Source: Prevotella herbatica (GTDB lineage: Bacteria > Bacteroidota > Bacteroidia > Bacteroidales > Bacteroidaceae). From it: a DNA stretch of 64,000 nt. Positions 30,079 to 41,925 of the stretch are shown here, one piece after another. The stretch covers positions 1,124,501-1,188,500 of the forward strand of contig NZ_AP024484.1 of assembly GCF_017347605.1 (NCBI RefSeq), given 5' to 3'. Numbering within the stretch: the stretch's first letter is position 1; each line of letters starts with the position of its first letter. Both the position numbers and the translations under genes were made by a program. The notes beneath the pieces are model-generated. The model was not told the DNA's origin. It saw only the letters and a program-made list of their open reading frames with translations, and ran no database searches.

Positions 30079-30119
30079 AATATAACGCAAAACGCATCGT
30101 AAAACATCGTAAAACGCAA
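30061..30119. repeat. Short direct repeats CATCGTAAAAC
   Basis: Three exact copies at 30061-30071, 30095-30105 and 30105-30115, the last two back to back, plus one inverted copy of the core (CGTAAAACGCAA) at 30031-30042. They lie in the middle of the inverted-repeat element. Confidence 0.75.
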
Positions 30120-30358
30120 CGACAAACTTTGTGAAGTTCACGTGCAATGCAAAATAAGGAAAATCTTTGTCTAGATTTCATCGGCGAATAACCAACACTT
30201 AATTCGGTTCGAAAAGAAGTCTAACAAATTGATGTTGAACGAATAGAGACTTCGACACTTGTTTTTCAGAAAAGTCCAGAGTGTGCGTGCGCGCGCGTAT
30301 TAGAGTCTGTGTAGTACCAGTAATTGAAACTTTGGCTAACAGCTCAAACTTGATTTCA

Positions 30359-30389
30359 TTGCATGGATAAAAATCTTGAAGTATCTTTG
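30359..30389 (+). promoter_or_regulatory. Promoter-like sequence inside the inverted-repeat element
   Basis: TTG at 30359-30361, a 20-nt spacer and TATCTTTG at 30382-30389 on the plus strand, an exact match to the Bacteroidetes consensus. A hairpin (GAATTCGGC arm) covers 30389-30412, at the expected transcript start. No gene follows on this strand. Confidence 0.5.
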
Positions 30390-30793
30390 CCGAGAATTCA
30401 GCGGAATTCGGCAGAACATTTAAACAAGCTTGAAAATCCTGCTTTCGTTTACTGAATCTATGTAAATATCCTCAGTTTCTCAGATACAGCTAACGGTTCT
30501 TTGACAATTTCACTCATAGAATACATTTCATTCTTAAAAAGGCACAAGTTGACGTAGCTAGAACGTAGCTTAACGTAGTTGAATCCAGCAAGCTACGTTT
30601 CGTTACTCCCAATGTTTACAAGCTTTGCGAGACATGCCGTAGCTTCGTAGCTAAACAACACAAAAAACGCTGGTAAGACAGCCAAACTGTACAAAATTCA
30701 AATCTATGCACTTGGATATATATTGTTACGAATTGATATAAACCCAATACAGACTCATTGCATGTTTTTTTTGCGGAACAGTAATAACCTTAT

Positions 30794-30834
30794 ATAATAA
30801 AAAAGAGTAGGCAACAAGAAATGCTGCCTACTCT
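30794..30834 (-). terminator. Intrinsic terminator of the rpoBC operon
   Basis: A 10-bp perfect stem (AGAGTAGGCA at 30804-30813 paired with 30825-30834) followed on the minus strand by a run of T at 30797-30804. It lies 23 nt after the rpoC stop. Confidence 0.9.
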
Positions 30835-30856
30835 ATTATAATAATGTATATCGTTA

Positions 30857-33800
30857 TTATTCTGTAACAACTCCGTGTTCAGCGAAGTCAAGAACATTTT
30901 TACGATTAGCTTGCATACGCTCATACTCTTCTTTTGAACCGACAACAAGTTTATCCCATTGGCGAAGTCCAGTACCTGCTGGTATTAAATGTCCACAAAT
31001 AACATTTTCTTTCATACCTTCAAGCTTATCCTGCTTACCACGAATTGCAGCCTCATTAAGAACCTTAGTTGTTTCCTGGAAAGAAGCAGCACTCATAAAG
31101 CTCTTAGTAGCAAGAGCGGCACGAGTAATACCCTGCAGAATCTGAGTAGATGTTGCAGGAACAGCATCACGCACCTGAACGAGTTTGAGATCGCGGCGTT
31201 TCAGAGAAGAGTTCTCGTCACGCAACTTACGTGCAGTAACAATCTGACCTGGTTTCATAATATCAGAATCACCAGCATCTGTGATAACTTTCTTACCCCA
31301 AATACGATCATTCTCTTCTGCGAAATCCAATTTATCAACCAATTCCTGCTCCAAGAATGTTGTGTCACCTGGATCATCTATACGAACCTTACGCATCATC
31401 TGGCGAACGATAATTTCAAAGTGCTTATCATTAATCTTAACACCTTGTAGACGATAAACGTCCTGAACCTCATTCACGATATATTCCTGCACTGAAGTAG
31501 GACCCTTAATTGCAAGGATATCACCAGGAGTGGTAACACCATCAGAAAGAGGTGTGCCAGCACGAACAGCATCATGTTCCTGAACAAGAATCTGCTTAGA
31601 CAATGATACTAGATATTTCTTTTGATCACCAGTCTTTGAAGTTACGATAATCTCGCGGTTACCTCTCTTAACCTTACCCATTGTTACTTCACCATCAATT
31701 TCAGAAACGACAGCTGGGTTAGAAGGATTACGAGCCTCGAACAACTCTGTTACACGAGGCAGACCACCAGTGATATCACCAGCACCACCTACTGCACGTG
31801 GAATCTTAACGATAGTCTCACCAGTATTAACTGTTGCACCATCTTCAATAACAACGTGACCACCAACAGGGAAGTTATATGTTCCAACAACATTACCAGC
31901 AGCATCAAGAATATCACATGTAGGAACCTTTGAACGGTCCTTAGAATCTGTAATAATCTTTTCTGTCAAACCGGTTGTATCGTCGGTTTCAGCATGGAAG
32001 GTTATACCTTCGATGACGTCATTGAATCTCAACGTACCTGCATACTCAGTAACGATGACGGCATTAAATGGATCCCATTTTGCAATTAGATCACCCTTCT
32101 TTACCAAGTCACCCTGACCGAAATAAAGTGAAGAACCGTAAGGAACATTAAGAGTACTAAGTACTATATTTGTATTTGGATCGATGAAACGAATTTCAGC
32201 AAGACGGCTTACAACCATTTTGCAATCCTTATCGTCCTCGTTCTTGAATGGAACAGTACGAATTTCATCAAATTCTACTTTACAATCATTCTTTGCCACA
32301 ATACTTGCATTTGCTGCTGCGTTACCAGCAACACCACCAGCGTGGAAAGTACGAAGTGTAAGCTGTGTACCAGGTTCACCGATAGCCTGAGCAGCGATAA
32401 CGCCGACAGCCTCACCTAACTGAACCATTCTTGCAGTAGCAAGGTTACGTCCGTAACACTTCATACATACACCATGCTTGCTTTCACAAGTAAGAACTGA
32501 ACGGATTTCAACCATTTCAATTGGAGACTCGTCAATTATTTTAGCTTTAGCCTCATTGATTTCCTCACCAGCATGAACTATAATCTCACCAGTTGTAGGA
32601 AGAACAATATCATGAACAGAAACACGTCCAAGAATACGTTCATACAATGTAGAAATTATTTCGTCACCATTCTTTAGGGCACGACATTCAAGACCACGAA
32701 GTGTACCACAATCTTCCTCTGTGATAATAACATCATGAGAGACGTCAACAAGACGACGAGTCAGATATCCAGCATCGGCAGTCTTCATAGCGGTATCAGC
32801 AAGACCCTTACGAGCACCATGTGAAGAGATGAAGTACTCCAACACAGACATACCTTCCTTGAAGTTAGAAAGAATTGGGTTTTCAATAATCTGCTGTCCT
32901 TCAGCACCAGCCTTTTGAGGCTTTGCCATAAGACCACGCATACCTGAAAGCTGCTTAATCTGGTCTTTAGAACCACGGGCTCCAGAATCAAGCATCATGT
33001 ATACAGCATTGAATCCCTGATCAGCCTCAGTCATCTCTTTCATCAAGACATTACCAAGGTCATTATTTACGTGAGTCCATGCATCAATTACCTGATTATA
33101 ACGCTCAGTATCAGTGATGAAACCCATTTCATAGTTTGCCTTTATCTGATCGACCTCTTCCTGACCCTTACCTACAATGTCAGCCTTCTCCTCTGGTATG
33201 ATAATATCATCCAAGTTAAATGAAAGACCAGCAACATAAGACATACGGTAACCCAAGTTCTTGATTCCATCAAGGAAAGAACAAGCACGAGCCATACCAA
33301 CAGCCTTGATAACATCAGAAATGATGCCACGAAGTGTTTTCTTTGAAATAATATCATTAAAGAAACCTACTTCATCAGGAATAATCTGATTTACGATAAC
33401 ACGTCCAACAGATGTTTCAACCATATGACGAACTGGTTTGCCATCAACGACATCATCAACTATACACTTAACACGTGCATGCAGTTCACAACGTCCCTCG
33501 TTATTGGCAATCATAGCCTCTTCTGATCCGTAGAAATTAAGTCCCTCTCCCTTAGCACCTGGACGTATCTTTGTAATGTAATACAAACCAAGCACCATAT
33601 CCTGTGAAGGTACTGTGATAGGGGCACCATTTGCTGGGTTCAGAATATTATGGCTTTGCAGCATAAGAATCTGTGCCTCCAGTACAGCCTCATTACTTAA
33701 TGGAAGATGGACAGCCATCTGGTCACCATCAAAGTCAGCGTTGAAAGCAGTACATGCAAGTGGATGAAGCTGGATAGCTTTACCTTCAATAAGTTTTGGC

Positions 33801-35179
33801 TGGAAAGCCTGAATACCAAGACGGTGAAGTGTCGGCGCACGGTTAAGCATTACAGGGTGTCCCTTCATTACATTTTCAAGGATATCCCAAATAACTGGTT
33901 CACGACGATCAACAATCTTCTTTGCACTCTTTACAGTCTTTACTATACCACGCTCAATAAGCTTACGTATAATAAATGGCTTATATAGTTCGGCTGCCAT
34001 TAATTTTGGAAGACCGCACTCGCCCATTTTCAATTCAGGACCTACAACGATTACAGAACGTGCAGAATAGTCAACACGCTTACCAAGTAAGTTCTGACGG
34101 AAACGTCCCTGTTTACCTTTCAGTGAATCAGAAAGTGACTTCAAAGGACGATTGCTTTCACTCTTAACAGCTGAAGACTTACGTGAATTGTCAAACAAAG
34201 AATCGACAGCTTCCTGAAGCATACGTTTCTCATTACGCAAGATAACCTCAGGAGCCTTAATTTCCATAAGTCTCTTAAGACGATTGTTACGTATAATGAC
34301 ACGACGATATAAGTCGTTAAGGTCAGATGTAGCAAATCTACCACCATCAAGTGGTACAAGTGGACGCAACTCAGGAGGAGTTACTGGGATAATCTTCATT
34401 ATCATCCACTCTGGTTTATTGAAATCCCTTGATGCACGGAATGCCTCAACAACCTGTAGACGCTTCAAAGCCTCTGTCTTACGCTGCTGGCTACCATCAT
34501 TGTTAGCACGGTCACGTAATTCATAGCTCAAACCGTCAAGATCTATATTAACTAGCAAATCATAAATTGCTTCAGCACCCATTTTAGCGATAAACTTATT
34601 AGGGTCGCTATCATCAAGATAGTCATTGTTAGGATCTATTTTATTGTCAAGGATATCAAGATATTCATCCTCAGAAAGGAGGTCCATCTTGTGAGAACCG
34701 TTAAGTTCCAAACCATCAGCATCCTTCCTTCCCTCCATGGCACCAGCCTTGATAACGATATACTTTTCGTAGTATACCACAGCATCAAGTTTCTTTGTTG
34801 GAAGTCCCAACAGATAACCTATTTTGTTAGGTAAAGAACGGAAATACCAGATATGAGCAACTGGGACAACGAGTTCAATATGTCCCGAACGTTCACGACG
34901 AACCTTTTTCTCAGTTACCTCTACACCACATCGATCACATACGATACCTTTATAACGAATACGCTTGTACTTACCGCAGGCACATTCATAATCACGGGTA
35001 GGACCAAAAATACGCTCACAGAATAGACCGTCACGTTCAGGCTTATATGTGCGATAATTAATGGTTTCAGGTTTTGTAACCTCGCCATACGAATTTTCCA
35101 AGATCTCCTCAGGAGAGGCAAGACCTATAGTAATCTTCGTAAAATTATTTTTAACTTTTGTATCTTTCTTAAAAGCCAT
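30857..35179 (-). CDS. rpoC: RNA polymerase beta' subunit
   Basis: A 1440-residue protein. The N-terminal zinc ribbon contains [20 protein letters not shown] (about residues 66-86). The catalytic Mg-binding loop NADFDGDQM is near residue 480. The second zinc site includes [19 protein letters not shown]. The trigger-loop/bridge region [19 protein letters not shown] is intact, and a C-terminal [22 protein letters not shown] region follows. Last gene of the operon, 27 nt after rpoB. Confidence 0.98.
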   Translation of the reverse strand: MAFKKDTKVKNNFTKITIGLASPEEILENSYGEVTKPETINYRTYKPERDGLFCERIFGPTRDYECACGKYKRIRYKGIVCDRCGVEVTEKKVRRERSGHIELVVPVAHIWYFRSLPNKIGYLLGLPTKKLDAVVYYEKYIVIKAGAMEGRKDADGLELNGSHKMDLLSEDEYLDILDNKIDPNNDYLDDSDPNKFIAKMGAEAIYDLLVNIDLDGLSYELRDRANNDGSQQRKTEALKRLQVVEAFRASRDFNKPEWMIMKIIPVTPPELRPLVPLDGGRFATSDLNDLYRRVIIRNNRLKRLMEIKAPEVILRNEKRMLQEAVDSLFDNSRKSSAVKSESNRPLKSLSDSLKGKQGRFRQNLLGKRVDYSARSVIVVGPELKMGECGLPKLMAAELYKPFIIRKLIERGIVKTVKSAKKIVDRREPVIWDILENVMKGHPVMLNRAPTLHRLGIQAFQPKLIEGKAIQLHPLACTAFNADFDGDQMAVHLPLSNEAVLEAQILMLQSHNILNPANGAPITVPSQDMVLGLYYITKIRPGAKGEGLNFYGSEEAMIANNEGRCELHARVKCIVDDVVDGKPVRHMVETSVGRVIVNQIIPDEVGFFNDIISKKTLRGIISDVIKAVGMARACSFLDGIKNLGYRMSYVAGLSFNLDDIIIPEEKADIVGKGQEEVDQIKANYEMGFITDTERYNQVIDAWTHVNNDLGNVLMKEMTEADQGFNAVYMMLDSGARGSKDQIKQLSGMRGLMAKPQKAGAEGQQIIENPILSNFKEGMSVLEYFISSHGARKGLADTAMKTADAGYLTRRLVDVSHDVIITEEDCGTLRGLECRALKNGDEIISTLYERILGRVSVHDIVLPTTGEIIVHAGEEINEAKAKIIDESPIEMVEIRSVLTCESKHGVCMKCYGRNLATARMVQLGEAVGVIAAQAIGEPGTQLTLRTFHAGGVAGNAAANASIVAKNDCKVEFDEIRTVPFKNEDDKDCKMVVSRLAEIRFIDPNTNIVLSTLNVPYGSSLYFGQGDLVKKGDLIAKWDPFNAVIVTEYAGTLRFNDVIEGITFHAETDDTTGLTEKIITDSKDRSKVPTCDILDAAGNVVGTYNFPVGGHVVIEDGATVNTGETIVKIPRAVGGAGDITGGLPRVTELFEARNPSNPAVVSEIDGEVTMGKVKRGNREIIVTSKTGDQKKYLVSLSKQILVQEHDAVRAGTPLSDGVTTPGDILAIKGPTSVQEYIVNEVQDVYRLQGVKINDKHFEIIVRQMMRKVRIDDPGDTTFLEQELVDKLDFAEENDRIWGKKVITDAGDSDIMKPGQIVTARKLRDENSSLKRRDLKLVQVRDAVPATSTQILQGITRAALATKSFMSAASFQETTKVLNEAAIRGKQDKLEGMKENVICGHLIPAGTGLRQWDKLVVGSKEEYERMQANRKNVLDFAEHGVVTE

Positions 35180-35206
35180 ATTTATCTTTTGATTAGGGTG
35201 TTCACA

Positions 35207-38200
35207 TTAATCGAGTTTGATACTTAAACCAAGACCACGGAGTTCGTGCAGCAACACGTTCAGTGACTCTGGAATACCAGGAGTTGGCATAGGATCTCCC
35301 TTGACAATTGCCTCATAAGCCTTGCTACGACCAACAGTGTCATCAGACTTAAGAGTAAGGATTTCCTGAAGAACATGGCTAGCACCAAATGCCTCAATAG
35401 CCCAAACCTCCATTTCTCCAAAACGCTGACCTCCGAACTGAGCCTTACCACCAAGTGGTTGCTGAGTAATAAGAGAGTAAGGACCGATAGAACGAGCATG
35501 CATCTTATCCTCAACCATGTGTCCGAGTTTCAAGAAGTAAGTTACACCTACAGTTGCAGGCTGGTCAAACTTCTCACCGGTTTCACCGTCATAAAGATAT
35601 GTTGAACATAGATTTGGCAGTCCAGCCTTATCTGTCCATTCCTTCAAGTCGGCAAGTTTAGCACCATCAAAGATAGGGGTAGCAAACTTGCATCCCAACT
35701 TTTGTCCAGCAGCACCAAGAATAGCCTCGAATATCTGTCCCAAGTTCATACGAGAAGGCACACCCATTGGGTTTAGTACCAAGTCAACAGGACGTCCGTC
35801 AGCCATAAATGGCATATCCTCTGTACGTACAACCTTAGAAACGATACCCTTGTTACCGTGTCGACCGGCAAGTTTATCACCAACCTGAATTTTACGCTTC
35901 TTAGCTACATAAACCTTTGCCATCTGAAGAATACCTGAAGGAAGTTCATCACCAATAGAAATAGCGAACTTCTTACGTTTCATCTCTGCATCAAGAAGTT
36001 TATACTTACGTATATAGTTCATGATAAGCATTTGAATCAAACCATTAGTATGTTCGTCTTCAGTCCAGTTATTGCTTTGAATTCCATCATACTCAAGGTT
36101 TTTAAGTGAAGTCTTAGTGAACTTACTACCCTTTGTAATGATTTCAGCATCAGTATAATCTTTAACACCCTGACAAATCTTACCTTCAGTAAGAGTCATC
36201 AATTTGTCTACTAAGATATCTTTCAAGTCATCATTCTTTGCCTCATACTCTTCATCAATCTTTGCAAGGATCATCTTATCCTGCTTCTTTGACTCACGAG
36301 TCTTTACAGCGCGAGAGAACAACTTTTTATCAATAACGACACCGCTCAATGAAGGATTAGCTTTCAAAGAAGAATCCTTAACATCACCAGCCTTGTCACC
36401 GAAAATAGCACGAAGCAACTTCTCTTCTGGAGAAGGATCACTCTCACCCTTAGGTGAGATCTTACCGATAAGGATATCGCCTGGCTCAACACGAGCACCA
36501 ACACGAATTACACCATTATCATCAAGATCCTTTGTAGCTTCTTCGCTTACATTTGGAATATCTGAAGTGAATTCCTCAACACCACGCTTTGTCTCACGTA
36601 CATCAAGAGAATATTCATCTACATGTACAGATGTCAACACGTCATCACGAACCATACGTTCAGAGATAACAACAGCATCCTCATAGTTATATCCCTTCCA
36701 AGGAATATAAGCAACAAGTAAGTTGCGACCTAGTGCTAATTCACCATTTTCTGTAGCATAACCTTCTGTAAGAATATCACCAGCCTTAACACGCTGTCCC
36801 TTACTACAAATAGGACGAAGGTCGATTGTCATATTTTGGTTAGTACGGCGGAACTTAGGAATACGATATTCCTTAAGAACAGGCTCAAAACTAACAAATT
36901 CTTCTTCTTCTGTACGATCGTAAAGAATACGAATCGTTGTTGCGTCTACATATTCAATAACACCATCACCTTCAGCAGTAATCATTGTACGTGAATCTTC
37001 GCAAACCTGCTTTTCAAGACCTGTACCAACGATAGGAGCATCATTATGAATAAGTGGAACAGCCTGACGCATCATATTACAACCCATCAGCGCACGGTGT
37101 CCGTCATCATGCTCCAAGAATGGAATAAGTGATGCAGAAACAGAAGCTATCTGCTGTGGAGAAACATCCACCAAGTCAATCTGGTCAGGTGAAACAACAG
37201 GATAGTCAGCATCCTGACGACACTTAACAGTATCTTTTATAAATGCGCCATCTACAGTTAGAGGAGCATTACCCTGACCAATAATTTTCTCTTCTTCTTC
37301 CTCGGCTGTAAGATAAATAACATCTTCGTTCTTCATATCAACCTTAGCATCAGTAACTGTTCTATAAGGAGTGATAATAAATCCTAGATCGTTTATCTTA
37401 GCATATATACATAAAGAAGAAATAAGTCCGATGTTAGGTCCTTCAGGACTCTCAATAGGACAAAGACGACCGTAGTGAGTGTAATGCACATCACGAACCT
37501 CAAATCCTGCGCGTTCACGAGAAAGACCGCCAGGACCTAAAGCTGACAAACGACGCTTGTGAGTAACCTCAGCAAGTGGGTTAGTCTGGTCCATGAACTG
37601 ACTTAGAGGGTTAGTTCCAAAGAAAGAATTTATAACGCTTGATATTGTCTTAGCGTTAATCAAGTCAGTAGGAGTGAACACCTCGTTATCGCGTACATTC
37701 ATACGCTCACGGATTGTGCGGCTCATACGTGCAAGACCAATAGCAAACTGATTAGCCAATTGTTCACCAACTGTGCGTACACGGCGGTTACTCAAGTGGT
37801 CAATATCATCAACAGTTGCATTAGAATTAACCAACTGGATAAGATACTTAATAATCTCAATAATATCATCCTTGGTCAAAACACGTGTATCCATGTCTGT
37901 AGTAAGACCAAGCTTCTTGTTGATTCGGTAGCGACCAACCTCACCAAGATCATAACGCTTATCAGAGAAGAACAAGTTCTGGAATACTTCACGAGCACTT
38001 GCATCATCAGCAGGATCTGCATTACGCAACTGGCGGTAGATATAATTTACAGCCTCTTTTTCTGAGTTACTAGGATCCTTTGCTAATGTATTAAAGATGA
38101 TAGTATACTTGTTAGCAGCCTCTTCGTCCTTGTGAAGCAAGATAGATGAAGCACCACTCTCAAGAATTTCATCAATATTGTCCTCGGTAAGTTCTGTCTC

Positions 38201-39016
38201 ACGCTCCATGATAACTTCATTGCGCTCAATAGAAACTACCTCACCAGTATCCTCATCAACGAAATCTTCGTTCCAGCTCTTCAATACACGAGCCGCAAGT
38301 TTGCGACCAATAGCTGCCTTAATATTTTTCTTGTTAACTTTAACTTCCTCAGCAAGGTCAAATATTTTCAGGATATCCTTATCCTGCTCATAGCCCATTG
38401 CACGGAGAAGAGTTGTAACAGGTAATTTCTTCTTACGGTCAATATAAGCATACATGACATTATTAATGTCAGTAGCGAATTCAATCCAAGAACCCTTAAA
38501 TGGGATAATGCGGGCACTATAAAGAACAGTACCGTTTGCATGCACACCCTGACCAAAGAAAACACCTGGAGAACGATGCAACTGTGAAACTACAACACGT
38601 TCAGCACCATTAATTACAAAAGTACCATTCTGTGTCATATATGGGATAGTACCCAAGAATACATCTTGAATAAAAGTCCCAAAATCCTCATGATCAGGAT
38701 CTGTACAGTACAGTTTCATCTTAGCCTTCAAAGGTACACTATATGTCAGACCACGCTCAAGACATTCATCAATAGAATATCTAGGCGGATCAATAAAGTA
38801 ATCCAAGAACTCAAGAACGAAATTATTACGCGTGTCGGTTATAGGGAAGTTCTCTGCGAAAACTTTATATAGACCGTCATTCTTGCGTTCCTCAGGCGGA
38901 GTGTCCAACTGTAAGAAGTCGCGGAAAGACTTCAACTGCACATCGAGAAAATCCGGATATGGTAGCGGATTATGCACGCTGGCAAAATTTACTCTGTTAT
39001 CAACAACTTTTGTCAT
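35207..39016 (-). CDS. rpoB: RNA polymerase beta subunit
   Basis: A 1269-residue protein beginning [20 protein letters not shown]. The rifampicin region near residues 470-500 reads [20 protein letters not shown] followed by [15 protein letters not shown]; the Asp, His and Ser residues most often mutated in resistant strains are wild-type. The C-terminal end has [20 protein letters not shown] and the [16 protein letters not shown] region. Separated from rplL by 142 nt with an attenuator-like hairpin. Confidence 0.98.
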   Translation of the reverse strand: MTKVVDNRVNFASVHNPLPYPDFLDVQLKSFRDFLQLDTPPEERKNDGLYKVFAENFPITDTRNNFVLEFLDYFIDPPRYSIDECLERGLTYSVPLKAKMKLYCTDPDHEDFGTFIQDVFLGTIPYMTQNGTFVINGAERVVVSQLHRSPGVFFGQGVHANGTVLYSARIIPFKGSWIEFATDINNVMYAYIDRKKKLPVTTLLRAMGYEQDKDILKIFDLAEEVKVNKKNIKAAIGRKLAARVLKSWNEDFVDEDTGEVVSIERNEVIMERETELTEDNIDEILESGASSILLHKDEEAANKYTIIFNTLAKDPSNSEKEAVNYIYRQLRNADPADDASAREVFQNLFFSDKRYDLGEVGRYRINKKLGLTTDMDTRVLTKDDIIEIIKYLIQLVNSNATVDDIDHLSNRRVRTVGEQLANQFAIGLARMSRTIRERMNVRDNEVFTPTDLINAKTISSVINSFFGTNPLSQFMDQTNPLAEVTHKRRLSALGPGGLSRERAGFEVRDVHYTHYGRLCPIESPEGPNIGLISSLCIYAKINDLGFIITPYRTVTDAKVDMKNEDVIYLTAEEEEEKIIGQGNAPLTVDGAFIKDTVKCRQDADYPVVSPDQIDLVDVSPQQIASVSASLIPFLEHDDGHRALMGCNMMRQAVPLIHNDAPIVGTGLEKQVCEDSRTMITAEGDGVIEYVDATTIRILYDRTEEEEFVSFEPVLKEYRIPKFRRTNQNMTIDLRPICSKGQRVKAGDILTEGYATENGELALGRNLLVAYIPWKGYNYEDAVVISERMVRDDVLTSVHVDEYSLDVRETKRGVEEFTSDIPNVSEEATKDLDDNGVIRVGARVEPGDILIGKISPKGESDPSPEEKLLRAIFGDKAGDVKDSSLKANPSLSGVVIDKKLFSRAVKTRESKKQDKMILAKIDEEYEAKNDDLKDILVDKLMTLTEGKICQGVKDYTDAEIITKGSKFTKTSLKNLEYDGIQSNNWTEDEHTNGLIQMLIMNYIRKYKLLDAEMKRKKFAISIGDELPSGILQMAKVYVAKKRKIQVGDKLAGRHGNKGIVSKVVRTEDMPFMADGRPVDLVLNPMGVPSRMNLGQIFEAILGAAGQKLGCKFATPIFDGAKLADLKEWTDKAGLPNLCSTYLYDGETGEKFDQPATVGVTYFLKLGHMVEDKMHARSIGPYSLITQQPLGGKAQFGGQRFGEMEVWAIEAFGASHVLQEILTLKSDDTVGRSKAYEAIVKGDPMPTPGIPESLNVLLHELRGLGLSIKLD

Positions 39017-39089
39017 AAAGTAATATTTAATTGGCCCTACCGGGCTATAAGCTTTATCAGCCTAATAAGGCTAATTATGTATAAAAGAC

Positions 39090-39129
39090 ACAAAAAGGTT
39101 AGGACCAACCTACTTGGAAGATCCTAACC
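39090..39129 (-). terminator. Attenuator-like terminator between rplL and rpoB
   Basis: An 8-bp perfect stem (GGTTAGGA, minus strand 39122-39129 with 39097-39104) and five T residues at 39092-39096. It lies inside the operon, 29 nt after the rplL stop. In E. coli a partial terminator in the same place makes ribosomal protein transcripts several times more abundant than rpoBC; the layout here suggests the same. Confidence 0.75.
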
Positions 39130-39158
39130 GTATTTCTAATGAAAGATGTAATTCTGAA

Positions 39159-39536
39159 TTACTTCAACTCTACCTTAGCACCAGCCTCTTCGATAACCTT
39201 CTTAAGGTTCTCAGCCTCGTCCTTAGCAACGCCTTCCTTAACAGTAGCAGGAGCACCGTCTACGATGTCCTTAGCTTCCTTAAGACCTAGGCCACAAGCT
39301 TCTTTAACTGCCTTAACAACCTGAAGCTTTGTAGCGCCAACCTCAACGAGAACTACGTCGAAAGAAGACTTCTCCTCAGCTGCTGCTGCACCACCTGCAG
39401 CAGGACCAGCAGCTACAGCAACAGCTGCTGCAGCAGGCTCAATACCATACTCGTCCTTAAGGACTGTTGCCAACTCATTTACTTCTTTAACAGTAAGATT
39501 TACTAATTCTTCTGCAATAGCTTTAACGTCTGCCAT
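39159..39536 (-). CDS. rplL: 50S ribosomal protein L7/L12
   Basis: A 125-residue stalk protein. The N-terminal dimerisation helix region (1-30), an Ala/Gly-rich hinge (about 37-56) and the C-terminal domain with [20 protein letters not shown] are all present. The hinge is longer and richer in alanine than in E. coli. Lies 79 nt after rplJ. Confidence 0.97.
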   Translation of the reverse strand: MADVKAIAEELVNLTVKEVNELATVLKDEYGIEPAAAAVAVAAGPAAGGAAAAEEKSSFDVVLVEVGATKLQVVKAVKEACGLGLKEAKDIVDGAPATVKEGVAKDEAENLKKVIEEAGAKVELK

Positions 39537-39614
39537 TTTATTCTAAATTTTAATTGTTCTTGTTAAAAATAATATTTTTGACTCTAATAATTGAATATAT
39601 CTGTTCAATCAGAA

Positions 39615-40133
39615 TTATTCAGGACGCTCACCTAAAGTCGTAAGTACACCATGGATGGTGTTTGCGCCTGATTGAAGAGCTGAAACAACGTTCTTTGCAG
39701 GAGACTGCAACAGAGAGATAATCTCTGCGATAACTTCGTTCTTGCTCTTAAGAGCTGCAAGCTCAGGGAGTTTATCAACACCAACATAGATGCTTTCCTC
39801 AACATAAGCAGCCTTGAGTGCAGGAATTTCTTCCTTTTCGTATTCTTTTAGCAACTTAGCAGGAACATTAGCTGTATTTGTGAACATTACAGCTGTAGTA
39901 CCCTTAAGTGCTACATACAAAGGCTCAAAATCAATATCTGAAGCCTCGAAAGCCTTGTGAAGAAGAGTATTCTTCACAACAACCATCTTAATTTCACTCT
40001 TGAAGCACTTGCGACGGAGATTACTTGTAGCCTCAGCATTCAATCCAGTAACATCTACCAAATAGAAGTGAGGGAACTCACCCAACATCTTACCAAGTTC
40101 AACAATAATAGTATCTTTTACTTCTTTCTTCAT
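39615..40133 (-). CDS. rplJ: 50S ribosomal protein L10
   Basis: A 172-residue stalk-base protein that holds L7/L12 dimers. It starts MKKEVKDTIIVELGKMLGEF and has LRRKCFKSEIKMVVVKNTLL and the C-terminal helix region SALQSGANTIHGVLTTLGE. Only 12 nt separate it from rplA, leaving no room for the long L10 autoregulatory leader of E. coli. Confidence 0.97.
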   Translation of the reverse strand: MKKEVKDTIIVELGKMLGEFPHFYLVDVTGLNAEATSNLRRKCFKSEIKMVVVKNTLLHKAFEASDIDFEPLYVALKGTTAVMFTNTANVPAKLLKEYEKEEIPALKAAYVEESIYVGVDKLPELAALKSKNEVIAEIISLLQSPAKNVVSALQSGANTIHGVLTTLGERPE

Positions 40134-40145
40134 TGTACAAAACTT

Positions 40146-40844
40146 TTAGAGTGATTCAACTGATTTAGGATCAATTTTGATACCCTTACTCATAGTGCTA
40201 GAAATAAAGATACTCTTAATATATGTACCTTTAGCAGCAGCAGGTTTCAATTTGATAACTGTAAGGATAAATTCCTTTGCGTTACCATAAATCTGCTCAG
40301 TAGTCATATTAACCTTACCGATAGAAGTATGGATAATACCAGCCTTATCTACCTTAAAGTCTATTTTACCTTGCTTTACTTCTTTTACTGCCTTAGCAAC
40401 GTCCATTGTTACAGTGCCACTCTTAGGGTTAGGCATCAAGCCACGAGGACCAAGGATACGTCCGATAGGTCCAATCTTACCCATACATGAAGGCATAGTA
40501 ATGATGACATCAATGTCTGTCCAACCACCTTTGATTTTCTCGACATATTCATCAAGACCAACATAGTCAGCACCAGCTTCCTTAGCGGCAGCTTCCTGAT
40601 CAGGAGTACAGAGAGCAAGCACACGAGTAGTCTTACCAGTTCCGTTTGGCAGTGAAACAACACCGCGAACCATCTGATTAGCCTTACGTGGGTCTACACC
40701 CAGACGTACATCAATATCCAGAGACGCGTCAAACTTTGTTGTGGTAATTTCCTTAACAAGTTCTGAAGCTTCTTTCAATGTGTATGCCTTCCCTGCTTCA
40801 ACCTTTTCAGCTACTGATTTTTGATTTTTTGTCAGTTTACTCAT
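40146..40844 (-). CDS. rplA: 50S ribosomal protein L1
   Basis: A 232-residue protein of the mobile L1 stalk. Diagnostic stretches are [20 protein letters not shown] and [18 protein letters not shown], and the C-terminal [20 protein letters not shown]. Located 21 nt after rplK. Confidence 0.97.
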   Translation of the reverse strand: MSKLTKNQKSVAEKVEAGKAYTLKEASELVKEITTTKFDASLDIDVRLGVDPRKANQMVRGVVSLPNGTGKTTRVLALCTPDQEAAAKEAGADYVGLDEYVEKIKGGWTDIDVIITMPSCMGKIGPIGRILGPRGLMPNPKSGTVTMDVAKAVKEVKQGKIDFKVDKAGIIHTSIGKVNMTTEQIYGNAKEFILTVIKLKPAAAKGTYIKSIFISSTMSKGIKIDPKSVESL

Positions 40845-40865
40845 TTTTTTAATTGAAGTTATAAA

Positions 40866-41306
40866 TTATTCACCAGGGAAGTCCCCTTTTACAGTAATAC
40901 CCATACTACGAGCAGTACCAGCAATCAGCTTCATAGCAGACTCAACTGTGAAACAATTGAGGTCTGTCATTTTGTCTTCAGCAATACCCTTAATCTGTTC
41001 CCAAGTTACAGAAGCAACTTTTTGACGATTAGGCTGAGATGAAGCAGTCTTAATCTTAGCAACCTCTTTCAACTGAACAGCTGCAGGAGGAGTCTTGATT
41101 ATGAAGCTAAATGACTTGTCTGTATAGTAAGTAATAACAACAGGTAGGATCTTACCTGCCTTATCCTGGGTACGGGCGTTAAACTCCTTGCAGAATCCCA
41201 TAATATTGATACCCTTAGATCCCAATGCAGGACCTACTGGTGGGGAAGGATTCGCAGCGCCACCCTTAATCTGTAATTTGATTAAACCAGCAACTTCTTT
41301 AGCCAT
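40866..41306 (-). CDS. rplK: 50S ribosomal protein L11
   Basis: A 146-residue GTPase-centre protein. It begins [20 protein letters not shown], contains [20 protein letters not shown] with the thiostrepton-region prolines, and ends in the RNA-binding domain ([20 protein letters not shown]). Sixty nucleotides after nusG. Confidence 0.97.
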   Translation of the reverse strand: MAKEVAGLIKLQIKGGAANPSPPVGPALGSKGINIMGFCKEFNARTQDKAGKILPVVITYYTDKSFSFIIKTPPAAVQLKEVAKIKTASSQPNRQKVASVTWEQIKGIAEDKMTDLNCFTVESAMKLIAGTARSMGITVKGDFPGE

Positions 41307-41366
41307 TTTTTTGTTAATATTAAAAATTAAATTTGTATAAAGGTCAGTTAACTTCCGTAACGAGGA

Positions 41367-41912
41367 CTAACCTTCCTTTTCAACTTGCATAAAACCGAGT
41401 TCTAGCGGAGTTTTACGTCCGAAGATCTTAACCATCACTTTCAGTTTGTGTTTATCAGCATTTACCTCTTCGATAACACCGCTAAAGCCACTGAATGGAC
41501 CATCTGTAACCTTTACCATTTCGTCAACAGTATAAGGGATATCAATGTTATCCTCTAATTCTGTTACCTCGGCAGTACCGAGCATACGGTTGATTTCAGA
41601 CTGTGGAACGGGTGACGGTTCATCTAATCCTCCAAGGAAACCTAAACAGTTAGGGATAAAGCGCAAAGTATGCGCAACATCACCAACAAGCTTAGCCTCA
41701 ACAAAGATATAGCCAGGGAGAGAAATTTTCTCCTTAACCACTCTTTTGCCATTACACAAGGAAGCATGTTTCTCTGTTGGTATTAAAACCTGAGAGACAT
41801 GCGTGTTGAGCAACTCGTTGTGTTTCATTTCAGCTTCGATGTATTCTTTCAACTTAGCCTCTTTTCCACTAACAGCGCGAAGCACATACCATTTATTTCC
41901 TGTTTCAGCCAT
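41367..41912 (-). CDS. nusG: Transcription termination/antitermination factor NusG
   Basis: A 181-residue protein. The NGN domain starts KWYVLRAVSGKEAKLKEYIE, and includes LPGYIFVEAKLVGDVAHTL. The C-terminal KOW domain has VKVTDGPFSGFSGVIEEV. It links RNA polymerase with Rho or with ribosomal S10. Directly after secE, as expected. Confidence 0.97.
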   Translation of the reverse strand: MAETGNKWYVLRAVSGKEAKLKEYIEAEMKHNELLNTHVSQVLIPTEKHASLCNGKRVVKEKISLPGYIFVEAKLVGDVAHTLRFIPNCLGFLGGLDEPSPVPQSEINRMLGTAEVTELEDNIDIPYTVDEMVKVTDGPFSGFSGVIEEVNADKHKLKVMVKIFGRKTPLELGFMQVEKEG

Positions 41913-41925
41913 TTTCCTAAAAAAA

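Larger units (their letters stand above)
29716..30696. repeat. Non-coding element of about 980 bp bounded by 75-bp inverted repeats, with a nested 51-bp pair
   Basis: The outer arms, 29716-29790 and 30622-30696, are inverted copies identical at 73 of 75 positions (start TTTTGTACAGTTTGGCTGTC). Similarity fades just outside them. A second, less exact inverted pair lies inside: 29882-29932 and 30249-30299, both ending in a GTGTCGAAGT/ACTTCGACAC block next to alternating CGCGCG runs. Nine copies of AGCTACG or its complement are spread through the arms and flanks. No open frame of useful size exists. It resembles a MITE-like or other non-autonomous mobile element, but no target-site duplication was identified. 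It occupies the gap between the DUF3467 gene and the rpoC terminator. Confidence 0.85.

Noticed and set aside
29716..30696. Insertion sequence
   Set aside because: Long terminal inverted repeats suggest one, but no transposase frame or remnant is present on either strand; kept as a non-autonomous or structural element.
36204..36686. 160-codon frame antisense to rpoB
   Set aside because: Shadow of a conserved gene, Ser/Arg-rich, no homology recognised.
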